Shown: positions 1-12,380 of the stretch, one piece after another | How positions within the stretch are numbered: position 1 is the first letter of the stretch | Layout: every line of letters begins with the position of its first letter | From: Helicoverpa zea | Lineage: Eukaryota > Arthropoda > Insecta > Lepidoptera > Noctuidae | Assembly: GCF_022581195.2 (NCBI RefSeq) | Contig: NC_061468.1 | Coordinates: 10,744,001 to 10,808,000, forward strand | Direction: 5' to 3' | DNA length: 64,000 nucleotides | The notes under the pieces: model-generated | The model's input: the letters and a program-made list of their open reading frames with translations, nothing else | What the model was told of the DNA's origin: nothing | The model's database searches: none | Made by a program: the position numbers and the translations under genes

Positions 1-1
1 G

Positions 2-3000
2 GCTATAGGAACGCCGACTGGGTTGAGAGCAGCCCATGCTCAAGGTCATGCTGTAGTGTTCAAGTTGAAGCATCAGGAAGCGCAAGATGGTGAGTAGATT
101 ATCATTTAGTTCTACTGTGGTAGGTCAGGTTGTGACGTCACAGCTGAGTCATTTTTAAAGCGGAAAGAGGTAGATAAGTATGAAACGTTTTATATTTATT
201 AGCATAAGTGTATTATTTAGATTCCATATAAATATATAATTTAAAAATATATAATTTTAATTAATTATTTTATTATGTGGACATAAAAAATACTCAAAAT
301 CAAAATCAAAAGTCATTTATTCAAACTTGGCTGCAAAACAGCACTTTTCGAACGTCAAAAAAAAAATTTACAAAAGACAGCCCCCAAAACGCCCACCCTT
401 CACCACTTCCTATGTGTTTTTGCTGGGAAGAAGAAGTGGCGCAACAAACTCCCCAGCAACACATGTCTGTCTGTTCGGTTAGAAGAACCTTAAACATTGT
501 TTGATATGTACATTTGTATACAATTTAATTTGTATATTACAAAAGAGGACAATACAGTAAAAATAATGTATACACCACATGCTAGCTAGCACTCACCCTA
601 CATACCTTAACTAACTCAAGCATTGAATATGTTTGATGAACAGAAAATTATAGCCTCCAAATATTTACACTTAATAGAATATCAGGGAGTGCCCACCTAC
701 ATGTGCTATTCTTTTGTAAACTAGTAAATTAGACCGCTCAGCCAGAACATATGTAAAATAAAAAGAGTTTACAAATAAAAACAAAAAAACTAATAGATAG
801 TCAGTAAGACGACCTGGCACCACAAGCAGCACCCGTTCACGAGCATAACGCGAGGATCAGCCATCGCCCCCCTCGCACATTTTTGAGGGAGGGAGGCAAC
901 CCGACCGCCGACGCTACCGCAAGCAGTGCCGTCTAAGGGAGCATGATGTACTCACTGCTACACAATTCAATATCAAGATTAAATTATCAGTTCCCGCTAA
1001 GTAGTATTATTTACTAAAATCCAAAACAGAAAATTAATACAAAGAATGTATCTTGTCAATAATGTAAAAACATTAAAAAATAATAATTAAATAATAAATC
1101 AAAATAAAATAAATGTCATTCGAGTCAAGAGATTGAATGGGAGAAATTTAAATTATCTAAATAATATAGCTAATATAGCTGTCTTGCGTTCATCATGGCG
1201 ACCAACTATTTTTATCATTCAAATAATCATTGATGGTGTAATATGCCTTTTTTATAAGAACAGCCTTAATTTGTTCTTTGAATTTATTAAACGGCAGTTC
1301 TTGTAAGGTCAAAGGAAGCTTATTATAAAAACGAATACCTAAACCCAGAAATGTGTCATGCACTTTATGAAGCCGGTGATAGGGTACACACAGTTTATGC
1401 TTATTTCTAGTATTAATGCTATGGACTTCACTTTTTTTGGTATATAAATGTAGGTTCTGTCTAATATACATAATGTTGGCAAAGATGAACTGTGATGCTA
1501 CAGTGAGAATACCAATTTCTTTAAACAACTCTCTGAGGGAAGTTCTGGTACCTAATTTGTATATAGCACGAATAGCACGTTTTTGTATAATAAATATATT
1601 CTCTATATCAGCGGCTTTGCCCCACAACAAAATACCGTAGGACATGACGCAGTGAAAATAGCTGAAATACACTAATCGCGCAGTGTCGACGTCAGTGAAC
1701 TGTCTAACTTTTCTGACGGCATAGGCAGCAGAACTAAGCCTTCCCGCGAGGCTAGAAATATGTGAACCCCACTGAAGTTTTGTATCAACTGTTATACCCA
1801 AAAACACGGTAGATGCAACGGTTTGAAGAACCTCGTTGTTTAGGATAACATTAGGACCTAGGTTTTTTACATTAGGCAAAGTGAACTTAATGCATTTTGT
1901 TTTTTTAGCATTTAGTACTAAATTGTTTGTTGTAAACCAGTGCGTAACTGTTGAGAGTGCACTGTTTACGTCGTCAAATTGCTCTCTATTTCTGTCAACT
2001 TTGAAGATAAGAGATGTGTCATCTGCAAATAATACAACATCGCAGATATTTTTGAGGTGGTAAGGTAAATCATTAATGTACACTAAGAATAAGAATGGAC
2101 CTAATATTGAGCCTTGTGGCACACCTAGCTGAACTGGAAGGCCCGACTACTAATCGTAGGATTAGTATTTATTTATTAATATTAAGTATATTATAATTGT
2201 GAAAGTTTGTGAAAATGTATGGATGTATGTTTGTTATTCTTTCACGCAAAAACGGCTGGACCGATTTGGTTTAAATTTGGTATGTAGATAGGTAATACCC
2301 TAGATTAACACATAGGCTACTTTTTATGAACACACCACGCGGGCGAAGCCGCTGGCGGAAGCTAGTTTCTTATTAAATTAGAAAGACAAATATTACAATA
2401 TCAACAAAAAATGTGTTACATTTTCTAAATCCAGTATCTTTCACACTTGCAGAGGTTGATGGCGCCAAGACTCACGTAGGTCGATTGAAGGGCAAACTAC
2501 ACGACAAATTCAACTGCACCCTTAAAGATGAACACAAGGTAACTACAATACTTTAACACTAATTATTACAAAATAGTTCAACAAATTCTTAAGAATATTT
2601 TGTTGCAATGTTTTTAGGCTTAAGTTCCAACTACACCATTAACTTTTAAACTTAAAATAAATGCTACTTTTTCTATGAGTTTTCACATTCCATTTTCAAA
2701 GAAAACAGTTGTTTTAAGAAAACGTATGTTTATGTACTAGGTGAATTTAGCTTTAAAAACAACAAAAGTTTGGGGTTAATTTTATTGTTATAACACCATG
2801 CATATTTAAATAACCAAAAAAAATCCGTCTTGCATGAAATGTTTTTAATGGAAACCATTTTCTAAAAGAATAATTATTTTTTAAATAATACTATAGGAAA
2901 ATAATCTCTATAGGACATCGTATTAAAATACAAATTCCTGTTAGTAATAATAAAGTTACATGTAGGTTCCCAGTTATCTGGTAGTACGGAAGTACTTCCG

Positions 3001-3783
3001 CTAAATCGATGGTATTTTAATGAGTTTTTCCAATATATTGTATGTATTAATTAATTTTAGCAATAATATTATGGGCGTTGCTTAACACATCCATCCGGAT
3101 TTCAATACCACATCTGTCTATTGTTTTGTTTACTTGGAAACGAATTTTGACAAGTAACGTCCGATTTCTGTCTTTATATAGTAAGAGTAACAACAGATAA
3201 GTTATTGAAATCTGCCATTAACAAACAAATTAGGCCCAAGTTCGACAGTATCAACGTCAGTTGTCTTAAAACAATTGCCTCTATGAATTTTCGAAGTAAA
3301 TTGTTTGAACAAAACGTTTATATTGGCGTTACATCACATTAGTATCCAAGTGAGATGCAATCATTACTCAATTACGATTAAAGATAAAAGTTTTTTTTTT
3401 TGTGATTCTATAATAAATCATATTGTCTGCAATTGATTTTAGATTGTAATACAATTGTAGAGCAGGCCACCCTATAGACCATTGGCAAACCGATGGAATA
3501 TCATTGGAATGCGATTGGTCTTATTTTCAATTGAAATCCAAGTGTCAGTTTGTGACATTAGCAGAATTAAGCCTCTGGACTTGATTACCCGCCATTTTGT
3601 CCACAGACAATGCTGCACTACCACATAAACGAGACGATGCGCTACAGCGACCTCTTTGCTCAACTGGAAGCGATGCGGGCGGAGTTCCCCTCCCTCATCG
3701 AGGACTACTCCGTCACGGAGACCACGCTGGAAGAGGTGTTCCTCTCCTTCGCCAAGGAACAAGGCTCCCATGACACTGTTTGA
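2..3783 (+). CDS. ABC transporter subfamily A, C-terminal three exons (partial)
   Basis: Three exons are visible: 2-89, 2453-2538 and 3607-3783, with TGA at 3781-3783. All junctions are GT-AG and the reading frame holds through them (GAT G|AG joins as GAG, then phase 0). The joined product begins AIGTPTGLRAAHAQGHAVV and ends SFAKEQGSHDTV. The last exon has the sequence LIEDYSVTETTLEEVFLSFA, the conserved end of ABCA proteins just after the second nucleotide-binding domain. ABCA members are full-size membrane transporters, mostly moving lipids. Only about the last 117 residues are here; the membrane domains and both Walker motifs lie upstream of the window. The first visible intron (90-2452) is filled with transposon remnants. 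The specific ABCA member cannot be told from this tail. Confidence 0.85.
270..960. mobile_element. Dispersed repeat in ABCA intron, possible LINE 3' region
   Basis: This stretch starts with a CAAAATCAAAATCAAAAG simple tract and runs into sequence resembling the 3' tail of a lepidopteran LINE. It ends in a C/G-rich patch near 820-920 unlike the AT-rich surroundings. No coding remnant is visible. Assignment rests on general resemblance only. Confidence 0.3.
1193..2147 (-). mobile_element. 5'-truncated jockey/CR1-like LINE, reverse transcriptase C-terminal half
   Basis: An open frame of 309 codons (1193-2122) encodes the second half of a non-LTR reverse transcriptase. It has the VPQGSILGP motif, the catalytic FADDTS box about 30 residues later, and a long thumb/C-terminal region. 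The frame stays open upstream to a stop near 2147, where similarity also ends, so the element is 5'-truncated as is usual for LINEs. There is no internal stop in the part that remains. It lies antisense inside the ABCA intron. Jockey versus CR1 clade is not resolved. Confidence 0.8.
2190..2371 (+). mobile_element. Helitron-like non-autonomous fragment ending in CTAGT
   Basis: The core 'aaaacggctggaccgattt' leads to 'ggctactttttat' and ends 'gcggaagctagt'. The same tail design recurs at 6192-6383. A 3' end in CTAG followed by T is a Helitron hallmark, and Lepidoptera carry many such short elements (Lep1-type). Family assignment is by resemblance. Confidence 0.4.
3390..3580 (+). repeat. Diverged relative of the MITE at 11989-12777
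   Basis: Located in the last ABCA intron. It shares a chain of short blocks, in the same order, with the MITE pair at 12 kb: 'aatcatattgtctgcaa', 'ccctatagacca', 'gcgattggtctt', 'acattagcagaat'. Spacing is similar but identity is low, so this is probably an old copy of the same or a sister family. Confidence 0.4.
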
Positions 3784-4498
3784 ATACTGAAGTATGATGG
3801 AAAGGTTTGGTGCTCTTTTATTATTTTTAGGGCCCGTGTTTCATGTCTTCTTGTTTACAGAAGGTTGTTTAACCTAAGCTATAGTCTATAGGTACATAGA
3901 TGATATTGCTTTTCAATCCTTGTGATGGTTGAATTTGTGAAAAGTTAAGGGTTATTACAGAGGATGGGGAAAGTGCTTAATTTTCTAGATTTTGGACATT
4001 TAAAATACTTATTGGTAAGGAGAAAACAGTTACTTTAAAGCGAAGGAAAAAAAATACTGCGTGTTAATTTTCCAAATTAAGAAAAAAATATGCTAGTTCA
4101 CTATAAAAGGGCCCTAAAAATGTATATGTACCAACAGTTTGATAATGAAAGACAACAAGATCTATTATATATTTAGCGGAATTTGTATGTATTTATGCAA
4201 GGCATGTAAAATATTACGTATTGTAAATAATTTCTATCTAATTATTTATGAGGCTAAATACCAAATGAAGTATTAAATACCTAGCCTTCGATTCGTGATA
4301 TTATTATATTTAATATAAATCTGATCTGCGTGTGAAAAGATGGCAACACCAAACTTTAGCACCAAATTGCTTACACCGCCAATTTTGTATTGAGAATTTC
4401 AATCCACCTTTTCAAAGAACATCATAAAAGTTTACGTTTTCACACGTTTGGCATGTAGCTTGAGTTTTGTTCTAATGATAGACAATGTTGTACACTTC

Positions 4499-4640
4499 CC
4501 GCCAAACTTGATGCCGGCTCGCAACTAATGTCATCACACAAGTACGCGCTTGTGGCCTGTACACCTCGCGCGCTCCGCCACTCGCTGCTGCCTTAAAATT
4601 ATTTCTGAGCAGCGATTCGGGCCGCCAAGAAGTTTGGCGT
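4499..4640. repeat. Short element with imperfect terminal inverted repeats
   Basis: The left end has 'cgccaaactt' and the right end 'aagtttggcg', a 10-bp inverted match enclosing about 120 bp that is richer in GC than its flanks. It could be a small MITE or a hairpin of other origin. Confidence 0.35.
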
Positions 4641-5490
4641 GAAATATAGGTATTGGTTTGGTTATAAAACCACTACAATGGCCTTAACCAAAAACAAAGA
4701 TATAAAAGTAAGCTGTAGACATTACAGGCTTCTACATTCCCAACACAGGATATCTAGTCAAGAAAGAAATATTATTTTTGTATCATCTCATCAGATTCAT
4801 TGTTATTTTTTAACTGTAAATGTTTTCATTACCATAAGTTACAATAAGCATTATTGTTGCTCTCTACCATTTGAAAGGTCTTGAAAATTATTGGTTGATA
4901 ATACCTATTGCGCATTTGTAAAATAATTGGTAAAAATTTTTTTTGGGCTGACATTCTACATTAAAAAAAAAATCTAACCACACCACTGATGATCGTGATA
5001 AAGATGGACTTTTATAAGTTATCTATCCATCGATTACCATTAATTTAAATTGTTTATTATATTGTATTAAAAATTGATCACGTTCATAGTGGGCTATTTA
5101 TGAATTTTGCACCTAAATATGAATGGCAAAACATACTAATACATATAGTGTGAAAAAATACCTCATTTCGTATACAATTTGTTTACACATATGGTGCATA
5201 TTATGTATAAAAAGCATGCAATTGCTTCATTGGTCGTAAATAACCAATTAAAAACAAGCTATTTGTTGCTTGCGCAGTTGGGTAAAGGTAGTCGTTGAAT
5301 ACATGGCTGTAGCCTTGTTTGTTGGTTGGCTACGAGACAGTAGAACATTCCGTCCAAATACTTCACATTCATCTCATATTTAGGAATAATAGTTTCCAAG
5401 TTTTGTGGAAGCAAACTTACGAGTTTGTTGATGCAATTTTTTTGTTAAGTGTGAACTATTTTAGGGACATATTGTACGAGAAAAGCATTT

Positions 5491-5556
5491 TATTATAGCA
5501 GTCCAGTTTTTTTATTATAGCAGTCCAGTTTTTTTATTACAGCAGTCCAGTTTTTA
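5491..5556. repeat. Three tandem copies of a 22-bp unit
   Basis: The unit 'tattatagcagtccagtttttt' occurs at 5491, 5513 and 5535. The first two copies are identical and the third has two changes. Simple minisatellite, no coding content. Confidence 0.9.
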
Positions 5557-6191
5557 CATATTGTAACATTATGAAAATATATATTTTTTTTTATAATTTT
5601 TTAAACTTAAAAAAAAAACTAAAATTGTATCAGACATCGAATAATGTTAAAAAAAACATGATTTCAGAAAACAAACAAAGTTATACCTAATTGAAACCAA
5701 ACACAATATCATTTTGGTTTTAAGTGACATTCTTGAAAATATGTTCCTAAATGGTTACACGTTGACATGCAAGTTGCGGATTAAACTAACATACTATACT
5801 AATATACATGTTATTTATATAAAATTAAAAAGAGAGCTTTAGCATTGTATTGTGATATTATGGTGAAACGCTTTGCATAAAAGTGGAAAGTTGAATCTAG
5901 AATATGACGAAATCATGCACTGAGTAACTAAAGTTAAAAACTGTAGAAACATTATTTTGTTTGTTTGTTTGTAAAAGCTCCGAAACTACTCAACCGATTT
6001 GGACATTTCTTTCACTTTTGGGAAGTTACATTATACTCGCTATATTTTAGCGTTGTACGAGGATTCTCGGGACGCGGGAAGTAGTAAGCAGCTAATTTTA
6101 CATACACTACGTCTGTTTGACCATGTATCATGTAACCTTTTGCCAGAAAATATTTTAACTACATATGATTGTCAATGTAGGTTAATTGGTA

Positions 6192-6383
6192 ATCTATACT
6201 AATATTATAAAGCGTTTGTTTGTTTGTTTGAACGCGCTAATCTCAGGAACTACTGGTCCGATTTGAACAATTATTTCAGTGTTAGATAGCCCATTTATCG
6301 AGGAAGGCTATAGGCTACTTTTTATCCGGGTTCGTGCTGAGGTTCCCACGGGATGCGGGTGAAACCGCTAGCAGAAGCTAGTG
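6192..6383 (+). mobile_element. Helitron-like (Lep1-type) non-autonomous element
   Basis: Begins 'tactaatattataaagcg', contains the 'gtttgtttgtttgaacgcgct' block and 'ggaactactggtccgattt', and ends 'agcagaagctagt'. The 5' portion recurs at 49968-50150 and 63855-64000. It has no inverted repeats and no coding potential, which fits a small Helitron derivative. Confidence 0.5.
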
Positions 6384-7376
6384 TTTAATAAATGTGTAAT
6401 TTTGAAGTAACGTTAACGCAGGCGGAGCAATTCCGTAAAAAAAAATACAATCAGAAATATTGGAAAATTCTAGATTCAAGCTTAGGGCATTAAAAATAAT
6501 TTGTGTATATAATATTATAAACTTATATTTATTTGTAATGTTAATGATCGAATAATGTGATGTGTAAACACTATTCTTGTAACTAAATGTCTGCACTGCA
6601 GAGTCTGCACAGCGTGCCTAATCGACACGACGCTATTTAAGAAAAGCAATAAATTCAGTAGTTATTATTACTTACTCGTGTAAAACCTTGTATTTAATCA
6701 CTCATTTAAAATTGCATGACACAAATTAATTTTCATTTCTGATACTGCCAGCAACAAGTTTTATTTCTCATCTTTATATATAGGTAGTTATTAAAATCAT
6801 CTGAAAAATTACAAAAAATAAATAACGTTGATCTTAATTGGGAAATAATAACCACAAAAGTGCTTTGTAAAATGAAATTCGTATGGCGTATTGCGATAAA
6901 ATAAAAAGTAGGTATTATAACCACCTGTAAAACTTAATCTGACAAGGTTTTAATTTTATATGCTAAATATATTTAATTCTAATTGGCAACTAATTTGTGA
7001 ATTTCAAGACGAAAAACTGACTGATTTTAGTACTTATTGAATAAAAAACAATTAACTAATTGCTATTCATGTAAGCACAACTTATAAACAATTCACAAAC
7101 TGTCAAATTGAAATGTTTTTTATTCCTTTTTTATTAATTATCTATTGTATTATTATAATTCTAATGTGTGTAGTTATATAAATTTTCTTTTATATCCTAT
7201 GTTTGTAATATTCAAACTTATTCCCGATATCAATAAATATTTTTACACAAAACGTGATTTTGTTTTATTATCAAATATGTAATTCTTATCCTCACTTGCA
7301 ATTTAAATAATATTAAAATAAAATACTTTTCATTCCCTTTTACAGAAATGTATGGCTGAATCAAAACAGTTCGATT

Positions 7377-7615
7377 CATCATCTGCCTAGCCTTTTGCCA
7401 ACTATGTTGGGGTCGGCTTCCAGTCTAACCGGATGTAGCTGAGTACCAGTGTTTTACAAGGAGCGACTGCGTTTCTGACCTCCTCAACGCAGTTATCTTG
7501 GCAACCCAATACTCCTGTGTAGGAATGTTTGTCAGACTTTCAAAGAACAGCCGGGACCTACAGCTTATTGTGCCCTCCTTCATCAATACTGTTATCCGAA
7601 TACCCGTAGCCAATG
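7377..7615 (-). mobile_element. SINE family 1 copy, 3' part, reversed
   Basis: Matches the reverse complement of the plus-strand copy at 51689-52070: 'ccaactatgttggggtcggcttccagtctaac' (quoted in part), then the 'gagtaccagtgttttacaaggagcgactg' block. The tRNA-like head is missing or too diverged. Confidence 0.65.
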
Positions 7616-7795
7616 CCTATGCGGAAACTGCTTAAGTACCTACAGCTGAGTTAAGTGCTGATATAAGCACTACTAATACATGTAAGTGCTCAATCAATAA
7701 GTGGCAGGATATTACAACTTTAGCTGTCCGTTGTTGTAAGCACCTCGTTGATTACATATCAAGTATCTGCACTATTATTGTTGCTGATGTCAACA

Positions 7796-8122
7796 TCATC
7801 CACCTACTTTTCCCATAGGCGTTATGGGATCTGATTGGGAGTATATATAGTACCAGTGCAGTGTTACAAAAGGAGACACAGGCCCTTCTGTCATTCTGTC
7901 TTGGGTTGAAACTCCTGATTTTTGCGACAATTGTACAATAGGAATTTAAACGAAAAGTAATGCATTCTAGAAGATCGTCGCCGGCGGCTGTATCAATAAC
8001 ATAATTCCAGGCTCCGGACTGCCTTGTGAAAGTTTCTAAAACCTACAAAGCTATTCTGACCCGACCCGGGAATCAAATCTCGTGCACAGCAGCCGCGCTT
8101 GCAACAGCTAGACCCACGAAGC
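7796..8122 (-). mobile_element. SINE family 2 copy with tRNA-like head, reversed
   Basis: On the minus strand it starts 'gtgggtctagctgtt', has a box-B-like 'tttgattccc', then 'agctttgtaggttttaga' and 'ccggagcctggaa'. The same order is seen in the intact copy at 36033-36391. The A- and B-box blocks mark a tRNA-derived SINE. Confidence 0.65.
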
Positions 8123-8352
8123 ATATATAATCATGAAGGGAATTTTATTTGTTTGTTTACCCATATCGCTATTGTGAAGCTATTGCTATTATTATAACTT
8201 AGCTATTGTATGTTATCCGCGTAAGGAAAGAAACAAACCGCGGCAAAAAGCTAAGCTAATATAATAAATTTTACTTGAAAACGAACATAGAGATAAATAC
8301 TATTACTACCTACTATTAAACATAACAGTAAATTGGTAATATTCAAAGAATA

Positions 8353-8556
8353 TCATCATCTCCCGAGCCTTTTCCCGACTATGTTGTGGTCGGCTTCCAG
8401 TCTTACCGGATTCAGCTGAGTACCAGCGCTTTACAAAGAGTGACTGCCAATCTGACCTCCTCAACCCAGTTACCTGAGCAACACCATACCCCTTTAAGAC
8501 TACCCGTTAAAAAGCCAAGGATGTTAAGCCAAAGCCAAAAATGCCAAGGATGTTCA
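8353..8556 (-). mobile_element. SINE family 1 copy, 3' part, reversed
   Basis: Begins with the reversed SINE tail 'catcatctcccgagcc', then 'ttcccgactatgttg' and 'cagctgagtaccagcg', in the same order as the other family 1 copies at 7377 and 48404. Confidence 0.65.
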
Positions 8557-8570
8557 ATGACAGCAATAAT

Positions 8571-10820
8571 AACCAAATATGCTGTTTTATTAATAGATAC
8601 ATCTAAAATTTATGAAAAAACAAACAGTTACCCGTATAAAAAAAAATGTTTTCTGTTTTATTTATTTATACCTACCTAACTAGCTAGAAATGATGAAAAA
8701 ATACATGAATATGAATTTATTTTGAATATATCAACATAAATGAATATCTTTACTATTACTTTGCCCATTCATACTACATTGAATACGTTGTTTGTGCCTC
8801 AAGGCAGAGTCCTTGGTCCACTGTTGTTTATACTAGGACTTTTCTAAAACTGTAGCCCTTTTACCCAATCATCTAACTTAAATATGGCGTATGTTATCGT
8901 CAATATTTACAGGAGGAAATTCGTCCCTTAACGGGATTGCATAAAGCCTCTAACTTGTGTTTAGTGTAGCTTGCCAAAAGTAAAAGGATTTTCTTAAACG
9001 TTAGTTTCGGAACCTTTAGTTAGGGTACATACAAACAAATAAAATATGTGTCCTCTTTACTATATTAGCATAGATAGTGCTTGAGTGAGGACTCAAAACA
9101 CTTGATATTTCCAGTACAAATCGGTCTTAAACGTAACTATTTAGTAATCTGTGCTTAAACGCCATTTTCATACATAACGATTAAAAAAGCCTTGAAAAAC
9201 CATGCTCAACGGCCAACTATCGGAAGGCATTCAATTGTAAGTACATATGTGGATGATTTCATAGGGTTGAATAGGCACTCCAAAATTAAGTGGGTTTTAC
9301 CTGTCTAAGTGCCAACATGACCTTCGATGTGAATATGACCAGGATTAAGATCAACATTGCCACTGAGGTACAGTCACACAACTTGGCACCGAAAAAAAAA
9401 AACCAAAAATGTGTTTGAGGAAACTTGAAATTTTGATAGGATATTATTTATGGCTAAAAAATTAGATTTTCAAAGGTACAGAATATTTTGGTGGGATTTT
9501 CTACCTGCTAGGTCACCTGACAAATTATGTTAAGATTTTAAAATTTCAAGTTGCAAATACTTTTTGTGTATTTTTTGCAAGCTTCTTGGCAGCGTTCAAA
9601 CCCCAGCTTAATCCTCTGGCTTATTTTTTTTTTAATAGTCATTAGTCGGGGCGGGGCCAACGCCTGTTTTTAATTTGAAATTGTAAAGGCATATCCATAT
9701 TGAATACTTCTATTTACTGTGGCGAAAATTAAATTATTATAATTTAACTTTCTAAATGACATCTTGAACATAGGTAACATAGTTCACACAGACTTGTAAT
9801 CAGGACCAGATGAAGAATAAAACAATCAAAATAAAACAATAAATATTGTATTCACTTCCACATTGTCTACTTATTTAACAACAATCTAAGTGTTACACTT
9901 CACATGGGGCTAGCTAAGTTATGACAAAACTGAGGAATGTGTCTTTGACGTACACACATAATGCACTTTAATATAATTACTTATTATAGTTACAAGAGAA
10001 AAATGCTTGTTTTATGTTTTAGCTTCAAATATTATGTATATGTAGAATAAACTTTTGTACTACTATTAAACTTGCTAAGCTAAGGCATCACATCTAAGTA
10101 CAGTTGCTCATCCAATTTGAATAAGTTTTCAGAAACGGTAATTAAAAATGAAATAGTTAATTATCTACATCAATAAATATTACATAACATAGGTATTACT
10201 GCTATAAACATACATAAATCAATAAAACTAATATTAAAGTATGATAAACTTATTTTATCAATGTCAATCTGATAAAAAGAACATGACAAATTATTATTTT
10301 TAGTCACTGCAGTGTCATCCATAATTTAGTTGATTAAACACTATGCTACAATAAATAATGTTAATCTTTATCATTTACTAGAGCAAGTCAATTGTGAAAT
10401 TATTTAATTGAATTTGTAACTCGACTTGACTTGAAAATTTTGGCTCAATGATTAAACTAAAAACTTAAAAACTATGCATATAATTACGAAAAAAAATAAG
10501 AATACAATTAATTTCAGCTCAAAATTTATCTATCGAAAATTTTATCATAATAATTTTTGGTTGCTAACAACATGCAGATATTACAACTATTATTTTAATT
10601 GCTCAATTATTCAGCAATTCATTTATCTTAATAGTACAGATATGACTGAAGTATATTTACATGTGAAGGTCAAACTTAATGTTGTTATGGCAAACAGTCC
10701 TGAGACCTTGAAGTGTGATGCAAACGCTGCAGCATTCAGTTTTGATATTAAACCTTAAAGTATAAAGCTGGAAAGCTTAAATATATTTTGGTGTGTTTCT
10801 AACATTAGCCAGTTATTTAG
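8571..10820. other. Intergenic DNA without recognised features
   Basis: AT-rich sequence on the 3' side of the UMP/CMP kinase. I see no convincing coding frame, tRNA or inverted-repeat element. The short open frames here have no recognisable domain. Confidence 0.5.
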
Positions 10821-10837
10821 CATTTAAAGCTCACTTG

Positions 10838-10843
10838 TTTAAT
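10838..10843 (-). terminator. Candidate poly(A) signal (ATTAAA) of UMP/CMP kinase
   Basis: ATTAAA on the minus strand about 85 bases past the stop codon at 10925. It is a variant signal in AT-rich DNA, so the call is weak. Confidence 0.3.
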
Positions 10844-10924
10844 TAAATAACATCAATATTACTATGACAGGGCAATAAACTGCAATATTCACAGCTCAAG
10901 ATTGACCTACTTATGTTTAATGAA

Positions 10925-11566
10925 TTAGTTGGCTATCCTCTGCATTCCAACATTGTCAAATGCAGTTTTCACATCTTGGAACACATCGGTTGGGGATACC
11001 TCTGCATTGATCCTGCGCACCAAGCCCAGAGCGTCAAAGTGGTTGATGATCGGCAAGGTATCATTCACGTAGGTGTTGAACCTCTTGTGCAAGCTCTCCA
11101 GGTTGTCGTCGGAGCGACCGCTGCCCGCCGCGCCGCGCCCCAGGCATCGCTCCGTGCAGATATCCCGCGAGCACTCGAAGAACAGTACAAACAGCAGCTT
11201 GGTCTTGTCGGACATGACGCGCTCCCAGCCGTCTAGATTGTCCTTGTTGCGCGGGAAGCCGTCAACAAGGAAGCGCTGCTTCCCGGAGTTCTGCATAGCT
11301 TTGTGGATGAGGGAGCACGTAACCTCTACAGGCACAATCTCGCCATTCCGAATTTTTTCCTCTATCATCTCTCCGTATTCGGATCCTGGCCTCTGGCGCT
11401 CCTCCCGTAACAAATCGCCAGCGGATAGATGAACAAAATCATATTCTTTAGAAATTAGTGAACACTGCGTTCCTTTGCCGGAACCAGGAGCACCCAACAC
11501 GAATACTACTTCAGGAACCATTTTGTTAAGGTAGTTCGAACAATACCGCAACGCGCGAGTCAGCAT
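10925..11566 (-). CDS. UMP/CMP kinase (nucleoside monophosphate kinase), single exon
   Basis: A 213-aa protein of the adenylate kinase fold, closest to UMP-CMP kinase (CMPK1 type), which transfers phosphate from ATP to UMP and CMP. The P-loop GAPGSGKGTQ is at residues 25-34. The NMP-binding segment SAGDLLREE follows, then FLVDGFPRN, then the lid region CLGRG...SGRSDDN with the arginines that contact substrate. All are intact. The frame has two usable starts: Met1, followed by a basic, acid-free leader (MLTRALRYCSNYLNK), and Met16, which has the better context (aaaATGG) and gives the usual cytosolic length. The leader resembles a mitochondrial targeting peptide, so two isoforms are possible. 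No intron interrupts the frame, which may mean intron loss or an old retrocopy; no disabling change is seen. Confidence 0.9.
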   Translation of the reverse strand: MLTRALRYCSNYLNKMVPEVVFVLGAPGSGKGTQCSLISKEYDFVHLSAGDLLREERQRPGSEYGEMIEEKIRNGEIVPVEVTCSLIHKAMQNSGKQRFLVDGFPRNKDNLDGWERVMSDKTKLLFVLFFECSRDICTERCLGRGAAGSGRSDDNLESLHKRFNTYVNDTLPIINHFDALGLVRRINAEVSPTDVFQDVKTAFDNVGMQRIAN

Positions 11567-11988
11567 TAAATACTGAGACTAATTTATTTAACTGGATTCC
11601 AATTAGTTTTTATACAACATGCGCACAGCTGCAACCTTGAGTTTTGACGTAACACATGAACGAACTATTTTATTGAAGTTTATCTAGAAGGAATGAAAAG
11701 GTCCGTGTCACCACAGATTATATTTTAACAACATCGAAAAATTTAACTACCGTAAAGAGGCGGGTAGGAAAAAATTGCTAAAGCATTAGCTGTTTTTTTT
11801 TTTCATATAATTTACGAATTTGATCTGTGATTTGTATTGGTTTAATCCTTTTATTTGTTCTTATCACATAAAGTAGCTTTTTCTGTCTCTATGTCCCTTT
11901 GTACGCTTAAATCTTCAAAACTAGGTACGTAACCAATTTTCATGCGGTTTTTTTTTAGTAGATAGGGTTATATAGTGTACGTTACCCA
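11567..11988. other. 5' flank of UMP/CMP kinase
   Basis: Upstream sequence of the kinase gene on the minus strand, with no clear TATA box or other promoter element that I can assign. No other gene seen. Confidence 0.4.
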
Positions 11989-12374
11989 GGGGCCCGATTC
12001 TCCTAGTTTTACTTAAGCGACATACGATTCACGTTCGACTCGATTCGACTGATATCCGATCCCGATTCGATTACGATTGAAGCGTATGTGGCATTCCGCT
12101 ATTTTTTCTTTGAAATAAACGTTTTTATCCTTTTCTGTCATTCAATAATGAATCATTTTATCTGCAAATGATTTACGATTGCAAAATGATTGTACAGCAA
12201 ACTACCGTATAGACCAAAATTACCAAAATAGCAGATCAATCGCACACCAATCAAATGTCAATCGAATACGATTGGTCTTTTATTAGTAGCAGAATGCCCG
12301 ATATGGTTAAAACTGCTATTGCGATCATATTGCGATTCGATTTTGACATTATTAACTTAGAAGAATCGGGCCCC
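11989..12374. mobile_element. MITE, copy 1 of a tandem pair
   Basis: About 386 bp bounded by inverted repeats: left 'ggggcccgattctcctag', right 'cttagaagaatcgggcccc'. It has no coding capacity. Only six bases separate it from a second copy in the same orientation. Confidence 0.8.
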
Positions 12375-12380
12375 AGGCCA

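Larger units (their letters stand above)
3784..7376. other. ABCA 3' flank and repeat-bearing intergenic DNA
   Basis: Contains the ABCA 3' UTR, whose end I could not fix because no clear AATAAA is near. Two short inverted-repeat structures lie at 4329-4447 (cgtgtgaaaa/ttttcacacg) and 4499-4640, a tandem repeat at 5491-5556 and a Helitron-like piece at 6192-6383. The rest is AT-rich DNA without recognisable genes. Confidence 0.5.
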
